Source of the DNA: VHCN01 sp964589935 | GTDB taxonomy: Bacteria > Verrucomicrobiota > Verrucomicrobiia > Limisphaerales > VHCN01 | Direction of reading: 5' to 3' | Assembly (NCBI GenBank): GCA_964589935.1 | Contig: CAZPVD010000002.1 | Coordinates: 434,001-498,000 of the forward strand | DNA: 64,000 nucleotides | Translations under genes and position numbers: made by a program | The notes under the pieces: model-generated | What the model was told of the DNA's origin: nothing | Seen by the model: only the letters and a program-made list of their open reading frames with translations | Databases searched by the model: none | Shown here: positions 52,579 to 61,778 of the stretch, in pieces | Numbering within the stretch: position 1 is the stretch's first letter | Layout of the letters: every line of letters begins with the position of its first letter

Positions 52579-53316
52579 ATGCTGTCGGCAAAACCGTGGA
52601 AGCCCGAGGCCGTGCTGCGGCTGACGCTGGCGACGTTCGTGAGCATGTCGCTGGTGACACTCGCGGTCGCGGCGCTCGTGCCCGCTGCTGCGCGGGACAC
52701 GGGCGCGGGCAGATTCCTCGTGCTGCTTGCGGGAACGGTTGGCTTTCACTGGGCCGGTCTGCTGCTCATCGCGATGTTTCTGCGCGAGCACGAAACCGGC
52801 TGGAGGCTTGCGTTCGGTTTCGGCGACGACACCGCGCGCTCGGTCCGGCTCGGCGCTGTCGCGGCTGCGGCCGTGCTGCCCGTGTGCTGGGGGCTTGGAC
52901 AACTTTCCGCGTGGATCATGTTGCAGTTCGAGCAAAGGCCGGTCGAGCAGTTCACCGTGCAAACGCTGCAAATCGCCGTCGCCGCCGACCAGCAAATCTA
53001 CGCCGCCGTCGCCGCCATCGCGCTTGCACCTGTCGTTGAGGAAATGCTTTTTCGCGGCATTTTGTATCCAGCCATCAAGCAGCTCGGCTGGCCGCGGCTC
53101 GCGCTGTGGAGCACCGCGCTGTTCTTTGCCGCGATTCACTCGAATTGGATGACGCTGCTGCCTCTCACCGTCCTTGCGGTCGTGCTCACGTGGCTCTACG
53201 AGCGCACGGGCAACCTGCTCGCACCCATCGCGGCGCACGCGCTCTTCAACGCGGCGAACTTCGTCCTGCTCACGTTCAGCCGGGACATCGAACGCTGGCT
53301 TCCGTTGTCGAAATGA
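52579..53316 (+). CDS. CPBP-family intramembrane glutamic endopeptidase
   Basis: 245 residues with about seven hydrophobic helices. The CPBP (CAAX protease and bacteriocin-processing) motifs are EEMLFRG (E-E-x3-R), FAAIHSNWM (F-x3-H) and AHALFNAANF. It cleaves within the membrane, possibly for prenyl-protein or peptide maturation; no partner peptide is seen. The start of thiL overlaps its stop by 4 nt, coupling it to a housekeeping operon. Confidence 0.9.
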   Translation: MLSAKPWKPEAVLRLTLATFVSMSLVTLAVAALVPAAARDTGAGRFLVLLAGTVGFHWAGLLLIAMFLREHETGWRLAFGFGDDTARSVRLGAVAAAAVLPVCWGLGQLSAWIMLQFEQRPVEQFTVQTLQIAVAADQQIYAAVAAIALAPVVEEMLFRGILYPAIKQLGWPRLALWSTALFFAAIHSNWMTLLPLTVLAVVLTWLYERTGNLLAPIAAHALFNAANFVLLTFSRDIERWLPLSK

Positions 53317-54245
53317 ACGAATTCGAACTCATCGCGCGCCTCACGCGCTCGCTGCCCGGCGATGCCTCGGTTGTCGCCGGCGTCGGTGACGACTGCGCCG
53401 TGCTCGACCTCGGCGTGCCCGACCGGCTCGTGCTGTTCAAGACGGACGCCGTCGTCGAGGGCATCCATTTCACCGCCGAAACGCCGCCGGAAAAAATCGG
53501 TCGCAAAGCCCTCGCCCGCTGCCTTAGCGACATTGCCGCGATGGGCGGCGCGCCGACGCACGCGCTCGTCACGCTCGCGCTGCCGCGCGAGTTCGATGTC
53601 GCGCGCGTCGAAGTCATCTACGCCGGCATGAGTGCATTTGCCGCACAGCACAGGGTCGCCATCGTTGGCGGTGAAACCACCACGAATCCCGGTCAAATCC
53701 TGCTCTCCATCGCCCTGCTCGGCACGGTCGCGAAGGGCCGGCAAATCCTCCGCTCCGGCGCACGCGGTGGAGATGCGATTTTTGTGACAGGCGAACTCGG
53801 CGGCTCGCTGGCTGGCAAACACCTCGACTTCGAGCCTCGACTCGACGAGGCGCGCTGGCTCGCGGAGCATTTCACCATTCATGCGATGACGGATTTGAGC
53901 GACGGTCTCGCAGGCGATTTGCGTCACATCTTGAAAGCCAGCGGAGTCGGCGCGGAACTGCTTGCATCCGCGATTCCCGTCAGCCGCGAGGCGAAGCTTC
54001 GCGGAAAGGAATCGTCGCTCGCCAAGCCCGCGCTCGTGGCTGCGCTTACGGACGGCGAGGACTTCGAGCTGGTCTTCACCGTCGCGGGCAAGGACGCCGT
54101 GCCGCTGCTCGACGCGTGGAAAAAACAATTTCCCGATGTGAAGCTCAGTTGTATCGGCAAAATCACAAAGGAGCCAGGGCTGCGTCTTCGTGATCAGCGC
54201 GGTGCGCGCGAGCTTGGCGCAAAAGGCTACGAACATTTTGCGTGA
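53313..54245 (+). CDS. thiL: Thiamine-monophosphate kinase
   Basis: 310 residues. N-terminal VAGVGDDCAVLDL, FKTDAVVEGIHF, the SDIAAMGGAPTHALVTLALP stretch and VGGETTTNP define the PurM-like ATP-binding fold of ThiL. It phosphorylates thiamine phosphate to the diphosphate cofactor. It is sandwiched between the CPBP protease and tsaE with 4-nt overlaps (ATGA and GTGA). Confidence 0.95.
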   Translation: MNEFELIARLTRSLPGDASVVAGVGDDCAVLDLGVPDRLVLFKTDAVVEGIHFTAETPPEKIGRKALARCLSDIAAMGGAPTHALVTLALPREFDVARVEVIYAGMSAFAAQHRVAIVGGETTTNPGQILLSIALLGTVAKGRQILRSGARGGDAIFVTGELGGSLAGKHLDFEPRLDEARWLAEHFTIHAMTDLSDGLAGDLRHILKASGVGAELLASAIPVSREAKLRGKESSLAKPALVAALTDGEDFELVFTVAGKDAVPLLDAWKKQFPDVKLSCIGKITKEPGLRLRDQRGARELGAKGYEHFA

Positions 54246-54700
54246 ACACCGTCACCACACACAGCCCGGCGGAAACCGAGGCGCTCGGCGAGGCGTGGGG
54301 CCGCGAGGCGCAGCGCGGCTGGGTCATCGCGCTCAGCGGCGATCTTGGCGCGGGCAAAACGCAGCTCGTGAAGGGACTCGCACGCGGACTCGGCTGCCCG
54401 GCGCGCGTGCATTCGCCGACGTTCGCGCTCGTGAACGAATACGACGGCGGGCGGCTCACGCTGTTCCATCTCGACCTCTATCGGCTCGACACGCGCGGGC
54501 AGATTCTCGGCGCGGGGCTGGAGGAATTTCTCGACGCGCCCGACGGCGTCGCAGTGGTCGAGTGGGCTGAGCGGTGGTTCGGCGAAGTTCAAGGTTCAAG
54601 GTTCAAGATTCAAGGTCTCACATCCCGGCTGCGCTGGGTGAAATTGGAAGTGCTCGGTGACACTGAGCGCCGCATCGCGTATGAAGATTTTGGCGTTTGA
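54242..54700 (+). CDS. tsaE: tRNA threonylcarbamoyladenosine biosynthesis ATPase TsaE
   Basis: 152 residues from a GTG that overlaps thiL. Walker A is GDLGAGKTQLVKGLARGLG; SPTFALVNEYDGG and LYRL, followed by VVEWAERW, complete the family. TsaE works with TsaB and TsaD to make t6A in tRNA. A run of four tandem heptamers (GTTCAAG three times, then ATTCAAG, 54587-54614) is inserted in the C-terminal coding region, giving E-V-Q-G-S-R-F-K-I-Q-G, a stretch absent from the usual family core. Confidence 0.93.
   Translation: MNTVTTHSPAETEALGEAWGREAQRGWVIALSGDLGAGKTQLVKGLARGLGCPARVHSPTFALVNEYDGGRLTLFHLDLYRLDTRGQILGAGLEEFLDAPDGVAVVEWAERWFGEVQGSRFKIQGLTSRLRWVKLEVLGDTERRIAYEDFGV
54587..54614 (+). repeat. 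Tandem heptamer repeat within tsaE
   Basis: Four head-to-tail 7-bp units (GTTCAAG x3, ATTCAAG). As 28 bp is not a multiple of three, any change of one unit would shift the tsaE frame, although the repeat is past the catalytic part. A degenerate relative occurs on the opposite strand near 14390-14420. Confidence 0.85.
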
Positions 54701-55343
54701 GTTCTCGTCTGACCAGCGAAGCGCCGCGGTGCTGGAAAGCGCCGGCACGGCGCGAACACTTTTGGGCGAAGCGCACGAAGCTGGCGGACGTCACACGCAC
54801 TCTCTTACGCTTGTTGAGCAGGCCTTGCGAGGGGCGGGTGTTGAACGCGAGGCCGTCGAGTGCATCGCGGTGGGACTCGGCCCCGGTTCCTACACGGGCA
54901 TTCGCTCGGCTATCGCGCTGGCGCAGGGATGGCAGCTCGCGCGCGGCGTGAAATTGCTCGGTATTTCCAGCGTGGAATGCCTCGCCGCGCAGGCGCGGGC
55001 GCTCGGCTGGTTCGGTCGCGTGACGGTCGCTCTCGACGCGCAGCGCGGAGAATATTACATGGCGGGCTACGAACTCAGCGTGAGCGGACGGCGCGAAGTG
55101 GAGCCGCTGCGGCTCGCGTCGCTCGCGGAAGTGCAGGCGCGCACTGCGGATGGTGCCATGCTCGTTAGCCCGGATGCGCTGCGGATTTCTCCCACGGCTC
55201 GCTTGTTGTTGCCCGATGCGGCGATGCTCGCGCAACTGGCGTCCACGCGGGATGACTTCGTTCCCGGTGAAAAACTGGAGCCGATTTATCTGCGCGAAGT
55301 TTCATTCGTGAAAGCGCCGCCGCCGCGGGTTTTGCCTGCGTGA
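54681..55343 (+). CDS. tsaB: tRNA threonylcarbamoyladenosine biosynthesis protein TsaB
   Basis: 220 residues from ATG 54681, starting inside tsaE with a 20-nt overlap. ILAFEFSSDQRSAAVLE (actin-like ATPase start), ECIAVGLGPGSYTGIRSAIALAQG and VALDAQRGEYYMA are the TsaB hallmarks. It is an inactive homologue of TsaD that forms the t6A complex with TsaE and TsaD; no tsaD is in the window. Confidence 0.94.
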   Translation: MKILAFEFSSDQRSAAVLESAGTARTLLGEAHEAGGRHTHSLTLVEQALRGAGVEREAVECIAVGLGPGSYTGIRSAIALAQGWQLARGVKLLGISSVECLAAQARALGWFGRVTVALDAQRGEYYMAGYELSVSGRREVEPLRLASLAEVQARTADGAMLVSPDALRISPTARLLLPDAAMLAQLASTRDDFVPGEKLEPIYLREVSFVKAPPPRVLPA

Positions 55344-55396
55344 CGCGCCATATTTGCCTTGCTCCCCACGGAGCCTTTCCTGCCAATGTCCGCCGC

Positions 55397-56245
55397 ATGA
55401 AACAGTTCGCTACCATCACGGTGATCGGCCGCGACAAGACCGGCGTGGTCGCGCGCGTCACGAATTTTCTCTTCGAGCAGCACGCGAACATCGAAGCGCT
55501 CGAGGAGCAAGTTACGCGAGGACAGTTCAGCATGACGCTACAGGCTTCGTGGCGCGAGGGGCAACTTGACCGCGACGCCGTGCGCGGCGGGCTGGAGGCG
55601 CTCATCGCGCCGCTGGGAATGGAACTGCGCGTGCGATTCACAGAGCCGCATCGGCGTCAACGCATGGCAATCCTAGTCACGAAGGAGACGCATTGCTTCG
55701 AGGGTTTGATGAAGGCGTTCACCCGCGGTGAGCTGAAGGATGCCGAGCCTGTCGTGGTGATTTCCAACCGCCGCGATCTTGCGCCACTCGCAAAGGAGCA
55801 CAAACTCCCGTTCGCGTGCATGCCGTGGACCGACCGCGCGCGGGCCGAATCGCGCGTGCTGCGCGCGCTGGACGAGCGCGAGGCGGACTTCGTCGTGCTG
55901 GCGCGGTTCATGAAGATTCTCTCGCCGAACTTCGTGTGGCGGCACAAAAACAAGATCATCAACATGCACCCGTCGTTGCTGCCGAGCTTCCCCGGCCCGC
56001 AGGCGTATCGGCAGGCCTACGAGCACGGCGTGAAGATCGCGGGCGTGACGGCGCACTTCGTGAGCATGCACCTCGACGAGGGGCCGATCATCGCGCAGGG
56101 AAGTTTTCAGATTCGTCCGGCGATGTCGTTGAGGGACATCGTCGCGGCAGGCCAGCGGCTTGAAAGCCGTGTGCTGGTGAAAGCGGTGAAGCTTTATCTC
56201 ACGAAACGCCTCGACGTTCACTGGGGCGTGGTGAAGCAGGTGTAG
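55397..56245 (+). CDS. purU: Formyltetrahydrofolate deformylase
   Basis: 282 residues: N-terminal ACT domain (about 1-80, TITVIGRDKTGVVARVTNFL) and a formyltransferase-like domain. The catalytic Asn/His pair is in IINMHPSLLPSFPG, the Asp in HLDEGPIIAQG. It hydrolyses 10-formyltetrahydrofolate to formate and THF. It starts 54 nt after tsaB and ends 4 nt before the stop of the convergent ABC transporter. Confidence 0.95.
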   Translation: MKQFATITVIGRDKTGVVARVTNFLFEQHANIEALEEQVTRGQFSMTLQASWREGQLDRDAVRGGLEALIAPLGMELRVRFTEPHRRQRMAILVTKETHCFEGLMKAFTRGELKDAEPVVVISNRRDLAPLAKEHKLPFACMPWTDRARAESRVLRALDEREADFVVLARFMKILSPNFVWRHKNKIINMHPSLLPSFPGPQAYRQAYEHGVKIAGVTAHFVSMHLDEGPIIAQGSFQIRPAMSLRDIVAAGQRLESRVLVKAVKLYLTKRLDVHWGVVKQV

Positions 56246-56249
56246 CGCG

Positions 56250-58094
56250 TCACGCGGCGAACTGCAGCGCGTGCAGCCGCGCGTAGTGGCCGTTGCGGGC
56301 GAGGAGTTCCTTGTGTGATCCTGTCTCAACGATGCGGCCGTCGGCGAGCACGACGATGAGGTCGGCGTTTTGTATCGTCGAGAGCCGATGCGCGATGCAG
56401 ACGGTTGTGCGGCTTACCATGAGTTCTTCCAGCGCGGCTTGCACGGCGCGTTCAGATTCGGTGTCGAGCGCGCTCGTGGCCTCGTCGAGAATCAGGATCG
56501 GCGCGTTCTTCAAAATCGCCCGCGCGATGGCGATGCGCTGGCGTTGTCCGCCGGAGAGCAGCACGCCCTTCTCGCCGATGACGGTGTCGTAGCCCTGCGA
56601 TTTTTCGATGATGAAATCATGCGCGTGGGCGTGGCGCGCGGCGTCCTCGATTTCCTTGTCCGTCGCACCGGGCCGGCCCATGCGGATGTTGTTCCGAATG
56701 GTGTCATTGAAGAGGATTGTTTCCTGTGTGACGACGGCAATCTGGCTGCGCAAGTCGCGCGTGGTCACATCACGAATGTCCGTGCCGCCGATGCGCACGG
56801 CGCCACGCGTGGGATCGTAGAAACGAAGGAGCAGGTTCGTGAGCGTGGTCTTGCCCGAGCCGCTGGAGCCGACGAGCGCGACGAGTTTCCCGGCCGGAAC
56901 GGCGAGATGAATGTCCGTGAGCACGGGCTTTTCGCCGTAGCTGAAATGCAGGTGCTCGAACTGCACATCGGCGCCGGCGGCCTTGAGCGGTTTGGGCTGC
57001 GCCGGTTCAGGCAGCGAAGATTCGGTGGCGAGGAATTCAAACACACGCGCGCTGGCGGCGCGGGCCTGTTCGAGTGATGAATGAAGGCGGACAAGTGATT
57101 TCAGCGGGCGATACATCGAGAGGATTCCAAGCAGCAACGTCAGGAATCCGCCACCGGTTGGCCGCGCGCCGGATTGCAGCGCGACATACGCGAGCACGAT
57201 TGCAACGCCAATGGCACCGAAGAATTCGAGCAGCGGCCCGGGCACTTCCATCGAGCGCACGAGACGCATGAAATGGCCGATATACCGGTCCGTCGTCTCG
57301 CGGAACTCTTTTGTCACCGCGGCCTCGAGGTTGTAGGCCTTCACGATCCGATGACCGGTGAAGCTCTCGATCATGACGTTGGAAAGTTCGGCGGAATGCT
57401 GCTGCAACGCCGAGCTGGAACGGCGCATCTTGCGGCCATACACCGCGATGGGCACGATGCACACGGGCAGCACGATGAAGGAGATCAGCGTCAGCTTCGG
57501 CTCCTTGTAAATCAGCAGCGCCATCAGGCTCACGACCGTCACGGGGTCCTTCACCAGCGTGCTCAACGAATTGCTGATGGTGGCGCGAAGGGCCTCGGTG
57601 TCGTTGAAGACGCGCGACAGCAGCTCGCCGGAACGCTGGCCGCTGAAAAAACTCGCCGGCATGTTCAATAAATGAGCGAACAGCTTCGCCCGCAGGTCGG
57701 TGATCGCGCGGATCGAAACCCATTGCAGAAGGTAAATGTTCAGATAGCCGACAACGCCTCGAACGAGAAATATCAGCGGAATCGCTCCCGCCAGGAGCAA
57801 CGCCAGACCCGTGTGAATGCCCGTTGCAGCGTGGGACTGGCCCAAACTTTCAACCCACTGCCGCAGCCAGTCCATCCAATCGGGGAGCTTTTCCAATTTT
57901 TTCTGAAGCGTTTGCATTAGCTGCTCCAGATCGGGATCGTTGCTCGACGGAAAGATGACCGCATAGACAAGCCCCACCGTGACCACCATCAACGGCTCAA
58001 CCAGTGCGGCGAGCACACCGAACAGAACGCCCCACGCCAGCCGCACCCGATAGGGCGCGGCGAGGCGGAGCACCTTTTCAAGGAAAGCGGCCAT
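56250..58094 (-). CDS. MsbA-like ABC exporter (fused membrane and ATPase domains)
   Basis: 614 residues. Six transmembrane helices in the first about 345 residues; then an ATPase domain with Walker A VGSSGSGKTT, signature LLSGGQRQRIAIARAIL and Walker B PILILDEATSALD, and the His-switch CIAHRLSTIQ. An unusually charged periplasmic insertion (QTLQKKLEKLPDWMDW) follows helix 1. The likely role is export of a lipid or lipid-linked substrate across the inner membrane; the homodimer would be the functional unit. Monocistronic. Confidence 0.93.
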   Translation of the reverse strand: MAAFLEKVLRLAAPYRVRLAWGVLFGVLAALVEPLMVVTVGLVYAVIFPSSNDPDLEQLMQTLQKKLEKLPDWMDWLRQWVESLGQSHAATGIHTGLALLLAGAIPLIFLVRGVVGYLNIYLLQWVSIRAITDLRAKLFAHLLNMPASFFSGQRSGELLSRVFNDTEALRATISNSLSTLVKDPVTVVSLMALLIYKEPKLTLISFIVLPVCIVPIAVYGRKMRRSSSALQQHSAELSNVMIESFTGHRIVKAYNLEAAVTKEFRETTDRYIGHFMRLVRSMEVPGPLLEFFGAIGVAIVLAYVALQSGARPTGGGFLTLLLGILSMYRPLKSLVRLHSSLEQARAASARVFEFLATESSLPEPAQPKPLKAAGADVQFEHLHFSYGEKPVLTDIHLAVPAGKLVALVGSSGSGKTTLTNLLLRFYDPTRGAVRIGGTDIRDVTTRDLRSQIAVVTQETILFNDTIRNNIRMGRPGATDKEIEDAARHAHAHDFIIEKSQGYDTVIGEKGVLLSGGQRQRIAIARAILKNAPILILDEATSALDTESERAVQAALEELMVSRTTVCIAHRLSTIQNADLIVVLADGRIVETGSHKELLARNGHYARLHALQFAA

Positions 58095-58169
58095 CGGGAA
58101 TGCATCCTGCCGCGCCGCGCAAACGGACGCGAGGGTTTTTCCTGCCGGACAATCCGCGTGCCTGAAAAA

Positions 58170-58748
58170 TCAGGCCTTGCGATAGAGTCCGAGTTCCTTG
58201 ATCGCGCCTGCAACGGCCGCGCCGACGAGCAGTTCAACCGGCTGGCCGGCCTTCACCCGCGCGCGGATTTGTGAGGACGAAACGCCGAGCGGAAAACCGT
58301 GCAGCGCGTGTCCACGAAAAGGCGCGGGCACCGGCGCGGGCGTCTCGCCGGGACGCGGGATGACGAGAAATTCCACGAGCCGCGCAAGCTCGTTCGCGTC
58401 GCGCCACTGCGGAAGTTTTTCGACATGGTCCGCGCCGATGAGCCAGAAGAGTTCCGCGCCCGTAAAGCGCCGCTGATAATCGCGCACCGTGTCAACCGTG
58501 TAGGACACGCCGCCGCGTCGCAGTTCCTGATCGTCAACCTCGTAGCGCGTCTGGCCCGCGAGCGCGAGACGCAGCATCCGCAGCCGCGCGGCGTCCGGTG
58601 CGGGTTTCGCGTCGGGCTTGAACGGCGACTGTGCGGCGGGAACGAAAAAAATCCGCTCCAGCCCGAACTCCTCGCACGCGGCCTGCGCCACGAGCAGGTG
58701 CCCGAGGTGAACGGGATCGAACGAACCGCCAAAGAGGCCGAGTTTCAT
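58170..58748 (-). CDS. nadD: Nicotinate-mononucleotide adenylyltransferase
   Basis: 192 residues from ATG 58748. The nucleotide-binding GGSFDPVHLGHLLVAQ (HxGH) and the VSSSQIRARV (ISSTxIR-like) motifs define NadD. It forms nicotinate adenine dinucleotide in NAD synthesis. The gene begins 1 nt after the stop of the lipoprotein gene, so the two are probably one transcript. Confidence 0.94.
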   Translation of the reverse strand: MKLGLFGGSFDPVHLGHLLVAQAACEEFGLERIFFVPAAQSPFKPDAKPAPDAARLRMLRLALAGQTRYEVDDQELRRGGVSYTVDTVRDYQRRFTGAELFWLIGADHVEKLPQWRDANELARLVEFLVIPRPGETPAPVPAPFRGHALHGFPLGVSSSQIRARVKAGQPVELLVGAAVAGAIKELGLYRKA

Positions 58749-58749
58749 G

Positions 58750-59295
58750 TCACTGTTTCGGCGCGCCGGCCGCGAGCGGGACGTGATTGGTGAGCAGGTT
58801 GAACACGCGCCGGCCCGCCTCGTTCTGCGTGTCGAAGCCGCAAAACCGCCAGCCATCCGGCGTGCGCACGCTGAAGTTCTGGCACTTGTAGCAAACACTC
58901 GTTTCCGCAACGAGCCGCGCATCATTGAAGAATCGCAGTTGATACGCCGGCTCGTGGCACAGGCCGGAGAACGACCAGCTCGTGTGCAGCGTGCGCCACG
59001 CGCCGAGGAACTGTGTCGCTTCCGCGCCAGTGAGTGTTTTGCCTGCGAGAACTTTTAGCGAAACCGGCCCTTGCCCTTGCAACGGCAAGCCGGAAAAGGA
59101 AACGACCGGCACATCCCCGGCAGCGATGCGGTTGATTTCGACGCGATTCACCGGCGGCAGTTCCGCAGTCAGTTGCAGGCCGGCAAGTTCGGTCCGGCCG
59201 ATGTCGCGCACCCGCTGGGCGTTCGTTGCGCACGAAGCCAGCATCACCACGCACGAGGCGCGAAGCGCAAGTGAGATGACCTTTTTTGGAGTCAT
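58750..59295 (-). CDS. Lipoprotein of unknown function
   Basis: 181 residues with lipobox VMLASC (cysteine at about 22). The mature part has GAWRTLHTSWSFSGLCHEPAYQLRFF and four cysteines, two as C-x2-C in SVCYKCQNF, which could make a disulfide or bind metal. I do not recognise the family. It is upstream of nadD by 1 nt and downstream of cstA by 10 nt on the same strand. Confidence 0.75.
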   Translation of the reverse strand: MTPKKVISLALRASCVVMLASCATNAQRVRDIGRTELAGLQLTAELPPVNRVEINRIAAGDVPVVSFSGLPLQGQGPVSLKVLAGKTLTGAEATQFLGAWRTLHTSWSFSGLCHEPAYQLRFFNDARLVAETSVCYKCQNFSVRTPDGWRFCGFDTQNEAGRRVFNLLTNHVPLAAGAPKQ

Positions 59296-59305
59296 GCTCT
59301 GAAAA

Positions 59306-61681
59306 TCAGCAGCATCGGTTCACGCCGTCGAAGCGCTGCTCGGCGGCCTTCACGTAAGCCTGCGCGCGGGCGTCGCGCTCCATCGCGGCGTGGCCGCCGA
59401 GGAGGTTGACCTTAGGCGGCACACACGCCTGCGCGCGGTCCACGGCACCCTGTCCGCTGAGTTCCTTCGCGAAGAGCAGCGCGAGCGCGAAGAGGTTCCA
59501 CCATTTCACGGGCTTGCCCTCGGCGACGGCGTAATCGGGCAGCCACACTGCATCCGCCTCGGCGAGCTTTGCCACGCGACGGCGCGAGACGAGGCTCAGC
59601 CATTCCCACGCGCTCAGGGTGACAATCAACGCAACGAGCGACATGAAAAGTCCGGCGACGACTGCATCAAGCGCGTTGTTGAAGCGCAGCACACGATTGA
59701 CAGTCACCGCCTTTTGCGCGGCCTCGATGGCTTTCGCCTCGCCGCCGGCTTTCGCGGCGTCAAGCGCCTGCGTGAGCGCGGGCAGTTTCGCATCCAAATC
59801 CTTCACCACGACGAGGAAGCCGATGCGCGGGCTTGGATCAAAAATTTTCTGATAACCCGCCGTCATCGTCACCGCGAGCAGCCATACGAGCGGCACGAGC
59901 GTGACGAGCACAAAGATCGGCTTTCCGACGACGACTGTTGGCTGGCCAGCCGGCGTTTCCTTGGGCGCCAGTTGCATTTTCAAAATCACTGTCGTGGCAA
60001 GGCACAGCGCGATGGCTGCGAGGAGCTGGTTCGCGATGCCGAAGAGGGGCCAGAGCGAGTTGATGCCGCCAAGCGGATCGCGCACGCCTTGGATGAGGAA
60101 GTAGCCCCACCCCGCGACGATGAGCCCGCTGGCGACGATGTTCGAGCGCAGGCTCTTTGTGTCCGCGAGCGGCTTCCACACGTTGCCGAGCACGTCCTGC
60201 AGCAGGTAGCGACCCACGCGCGTGCCGGCGTCGAGCGTCGTGAGGATGAACAGCGCCTCGAACATGATTGCGAAGTGATACCAGAGGTCAACCCACCTTC
60301 CGTGCGTGACCTTTGCGAAAATCTGCGCCATCCCGACCGCGAGCGTCGCGGCGCCGCCCGTGCGGCCGAACAGGGTTTTTTCGCCGACTTCCTCGGCGAG
60401 CGCGTGCATTTCATCGGCGGTCACGCTGAACCCGACGGCCTTCACCTTTGCAACCGTGTCGGCAGCGACAGCGGCTGCGTCCGCGCCCGCGCCCTTCACG
60501 TTCATGCTCAGATACACGCCGGGGTCGAGCGTGCACGCGGCGATGATGGCCATGATGGCCACGAGCGATTCGAGGCACATCGCGCCGTAGCCGATGGGCC
60601 GCGCGTAGCTTTCGCGCGTGATGATCTTCGGCGTGATGCCGCTGGAGATGAGCGTGTGAAATCCACTGATCGCGCCGCACGCGATGGTGATGAAGCAGAA
60701 TGGAAAGAGCTTCCCGGCCACGACGAGGCCCGAGCCGTCAATGAATTTCGTCACCGCAGGCATCTTCAGGTCCGGCAGGACGATGAACACGCCGAGCGCG
60801 AGCGCGAAGATGGTGCCGAGCTTCATAAAAGTGCTGAGGTAGTCGCGCGGCGCGAGCAGCAGCCACACCGGCAACACGCTCGCGGCAAACCCATACGCGA
60901 TGATCCCCCACGCGAGCGGCAGCGCCTCGAAAGTGAAAACTTTCGACCACGATTTGTCCGCATGCACGAACTGCCCACCCCACACCGCGAGCAGCAGCAG
61001 CACAACGCCGAACACGGAAACTTCCAGCACCTTGCCGACTCGCCACCAGCGCAGGTAGCCGCCCATGAACATCGCAATCGGGATCGTTGCGCCCACGGTG
61101 AACACGCCCCACGGCGATTCGGCCAGCGCCTTCACCACGACGAGCGCGAGCACGGCGAGCAGGATGATCATGATGGCGAGAATCGCCACGAGGCCGATGA
61201 CGCCGGCGGTGGTGTTGAGTTCCTCCTTCACCATCTGCGCGAGCGACTTGCCGTTGCGCCGCATCGAGCAGAAGAGAATCACAAAATCCTGCACCGCGCC
61301 GCCGAGCACGACTCCGATCAAAACCCAGAGCGTCCCCGGCAGATAACCAAACTGAGCGGCGAGCACCGGCCCGACGAGCGGCCCCGGCCCGCTGATGGCC
61401 GCGAAGTGATGGCCGAACACGATCCACTTATTCGTCTTGCAGAAGTCCTTCCCGTCGTCGTGGACTTCGCACGGCGTGGCGCGGCGGTCGTTGAGCGCCA
61501 ACACGCGCGCGGCGATCCATTTCGAGTAGAACCGGAAGCCGATGGCGTAGCTGCACAGCGCGGCGGTCAGGATGTAGGCGGAGCTGATGTGCTCACCGCG
61601 TTTGAGGGCAAGCGTGAGATACGCGAACGCGCCGAGCACGGCGACAGCGAGCCAGACCAGCGTGGAAACAAATTTGTTCAT
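59306..61681 (-). CDS. cstA: Carbon starvation protein CstA (peptide/pyruvate transporter) with YbdD-like tail
   Basis: 791 residues from ATG 61681. CstA motifs are WIVFGHHFAAISGPGPLVGPVLAAQFGYLPG, SGITPKIITRES, FLIQGVRDPLGGINSLWPLFGIANQLLA and DAGTRVGRYLLQD, with about 16 transmembrane helices. CstA-family proteins import peptides or pyruvate under carbon limitation. The tail after the last helix ends DARAQAYVKAAEQRFDGVNRCC; the terminal R-C-C matches the end of the small CstA partner YbdD/YjiX, so a fused fragment of that partner is possible (inference). Confidence 0.93.
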   Translation of the reverse strand: MNKFVSTLVWLAVAVLGAFAYLTLALKRGEHISSAYILTAALCSYAIGFRFYSKWIAARVLALNDRRATPCEVHDDGKDFCKTNKWIVFGHHFAAISGPGPLVGPVLAAQFGYLPGTLWVLIGVVLGGAVQDFVILFCSMRRNGKSLAQMVKEELNTTAGVIGLVAILAIMIILLAVLALVVVKALAESPWGVFTVGATIPIAMFMGGYLRWWRVGKVLEVSVFGVVLLLLAVWGGQFVHADKSWSKVFTFEALPLAWGIIAYGFAASVLPVWLLLAPRDYLSTFMKLGTIFALALGVFIVLPDLKMPAVTKFIDGSGLVVAGKLFPFCFITIACGAISGFHTLISSGITPKIITRESYARPIGYGAMCLESLVAIMAIIAACTLDPGVYLSMNVKGAGADAAAVAADTVAKVKAVGFSVTADEMHALAEEVGEKTLFGRTGGAATLAVGMAQIFAKVTHGRWVDLWYHFAIMFEALFILTTLDAGTRVGRYLLQDVLGNVWKPLADTKSLRSNIVASGLIVAGWGYFLIQGVRDPLGGINSLWPLFGIANQLLAAIALCLATTVILKMQLAPKETPAGQPTVVVGKPIFVLVTLVPLVWLLAVTMTAGYQKIFDPSPRIGFLVVVKDLDAKLPALTQALDAAKAGGEAKAIEAAQKAVTVNRVLRFNNALDAVVAGLFMSLVALIVTLSAWEWLSLVSRRRVAKLAEADAVWLPDYAVAEGKPVKWWNLFALALLFAKELSGQGAVDRAQACVPPKVNLLGGHAAMERDARAQAYVKAAEQRFDGVNRCC

Positions 61682-61715
61682 GAGCGGCAATGAACCGAGA
61701 GCGCGGCCATAATAC

Positions 61716-61778
61716 GGCGCGCGGCGAAGGCCGCAATCAAAAGGCGCGCGGCGAACTTTTGTTTGACTTCGCCGCGCG
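61716..61778. promoter_or_regulatory. Repeated GGCGCGCGGCGAA motif in the cstA/asparaginase divergent region
   Basis: Two direct copies of GGCGCGCGGCGAA (61716-61728 and 61743-61755) and one inverted copy of the 11-bp core (61768-61778), the latter two forming a perfect 11-bp inverted repeat with a 12-nt spacer. They lie between two divergent starts (cstA 61681 minus, 61836 plus) and may be regulator sites or hairpins. Confidence 0.45.
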
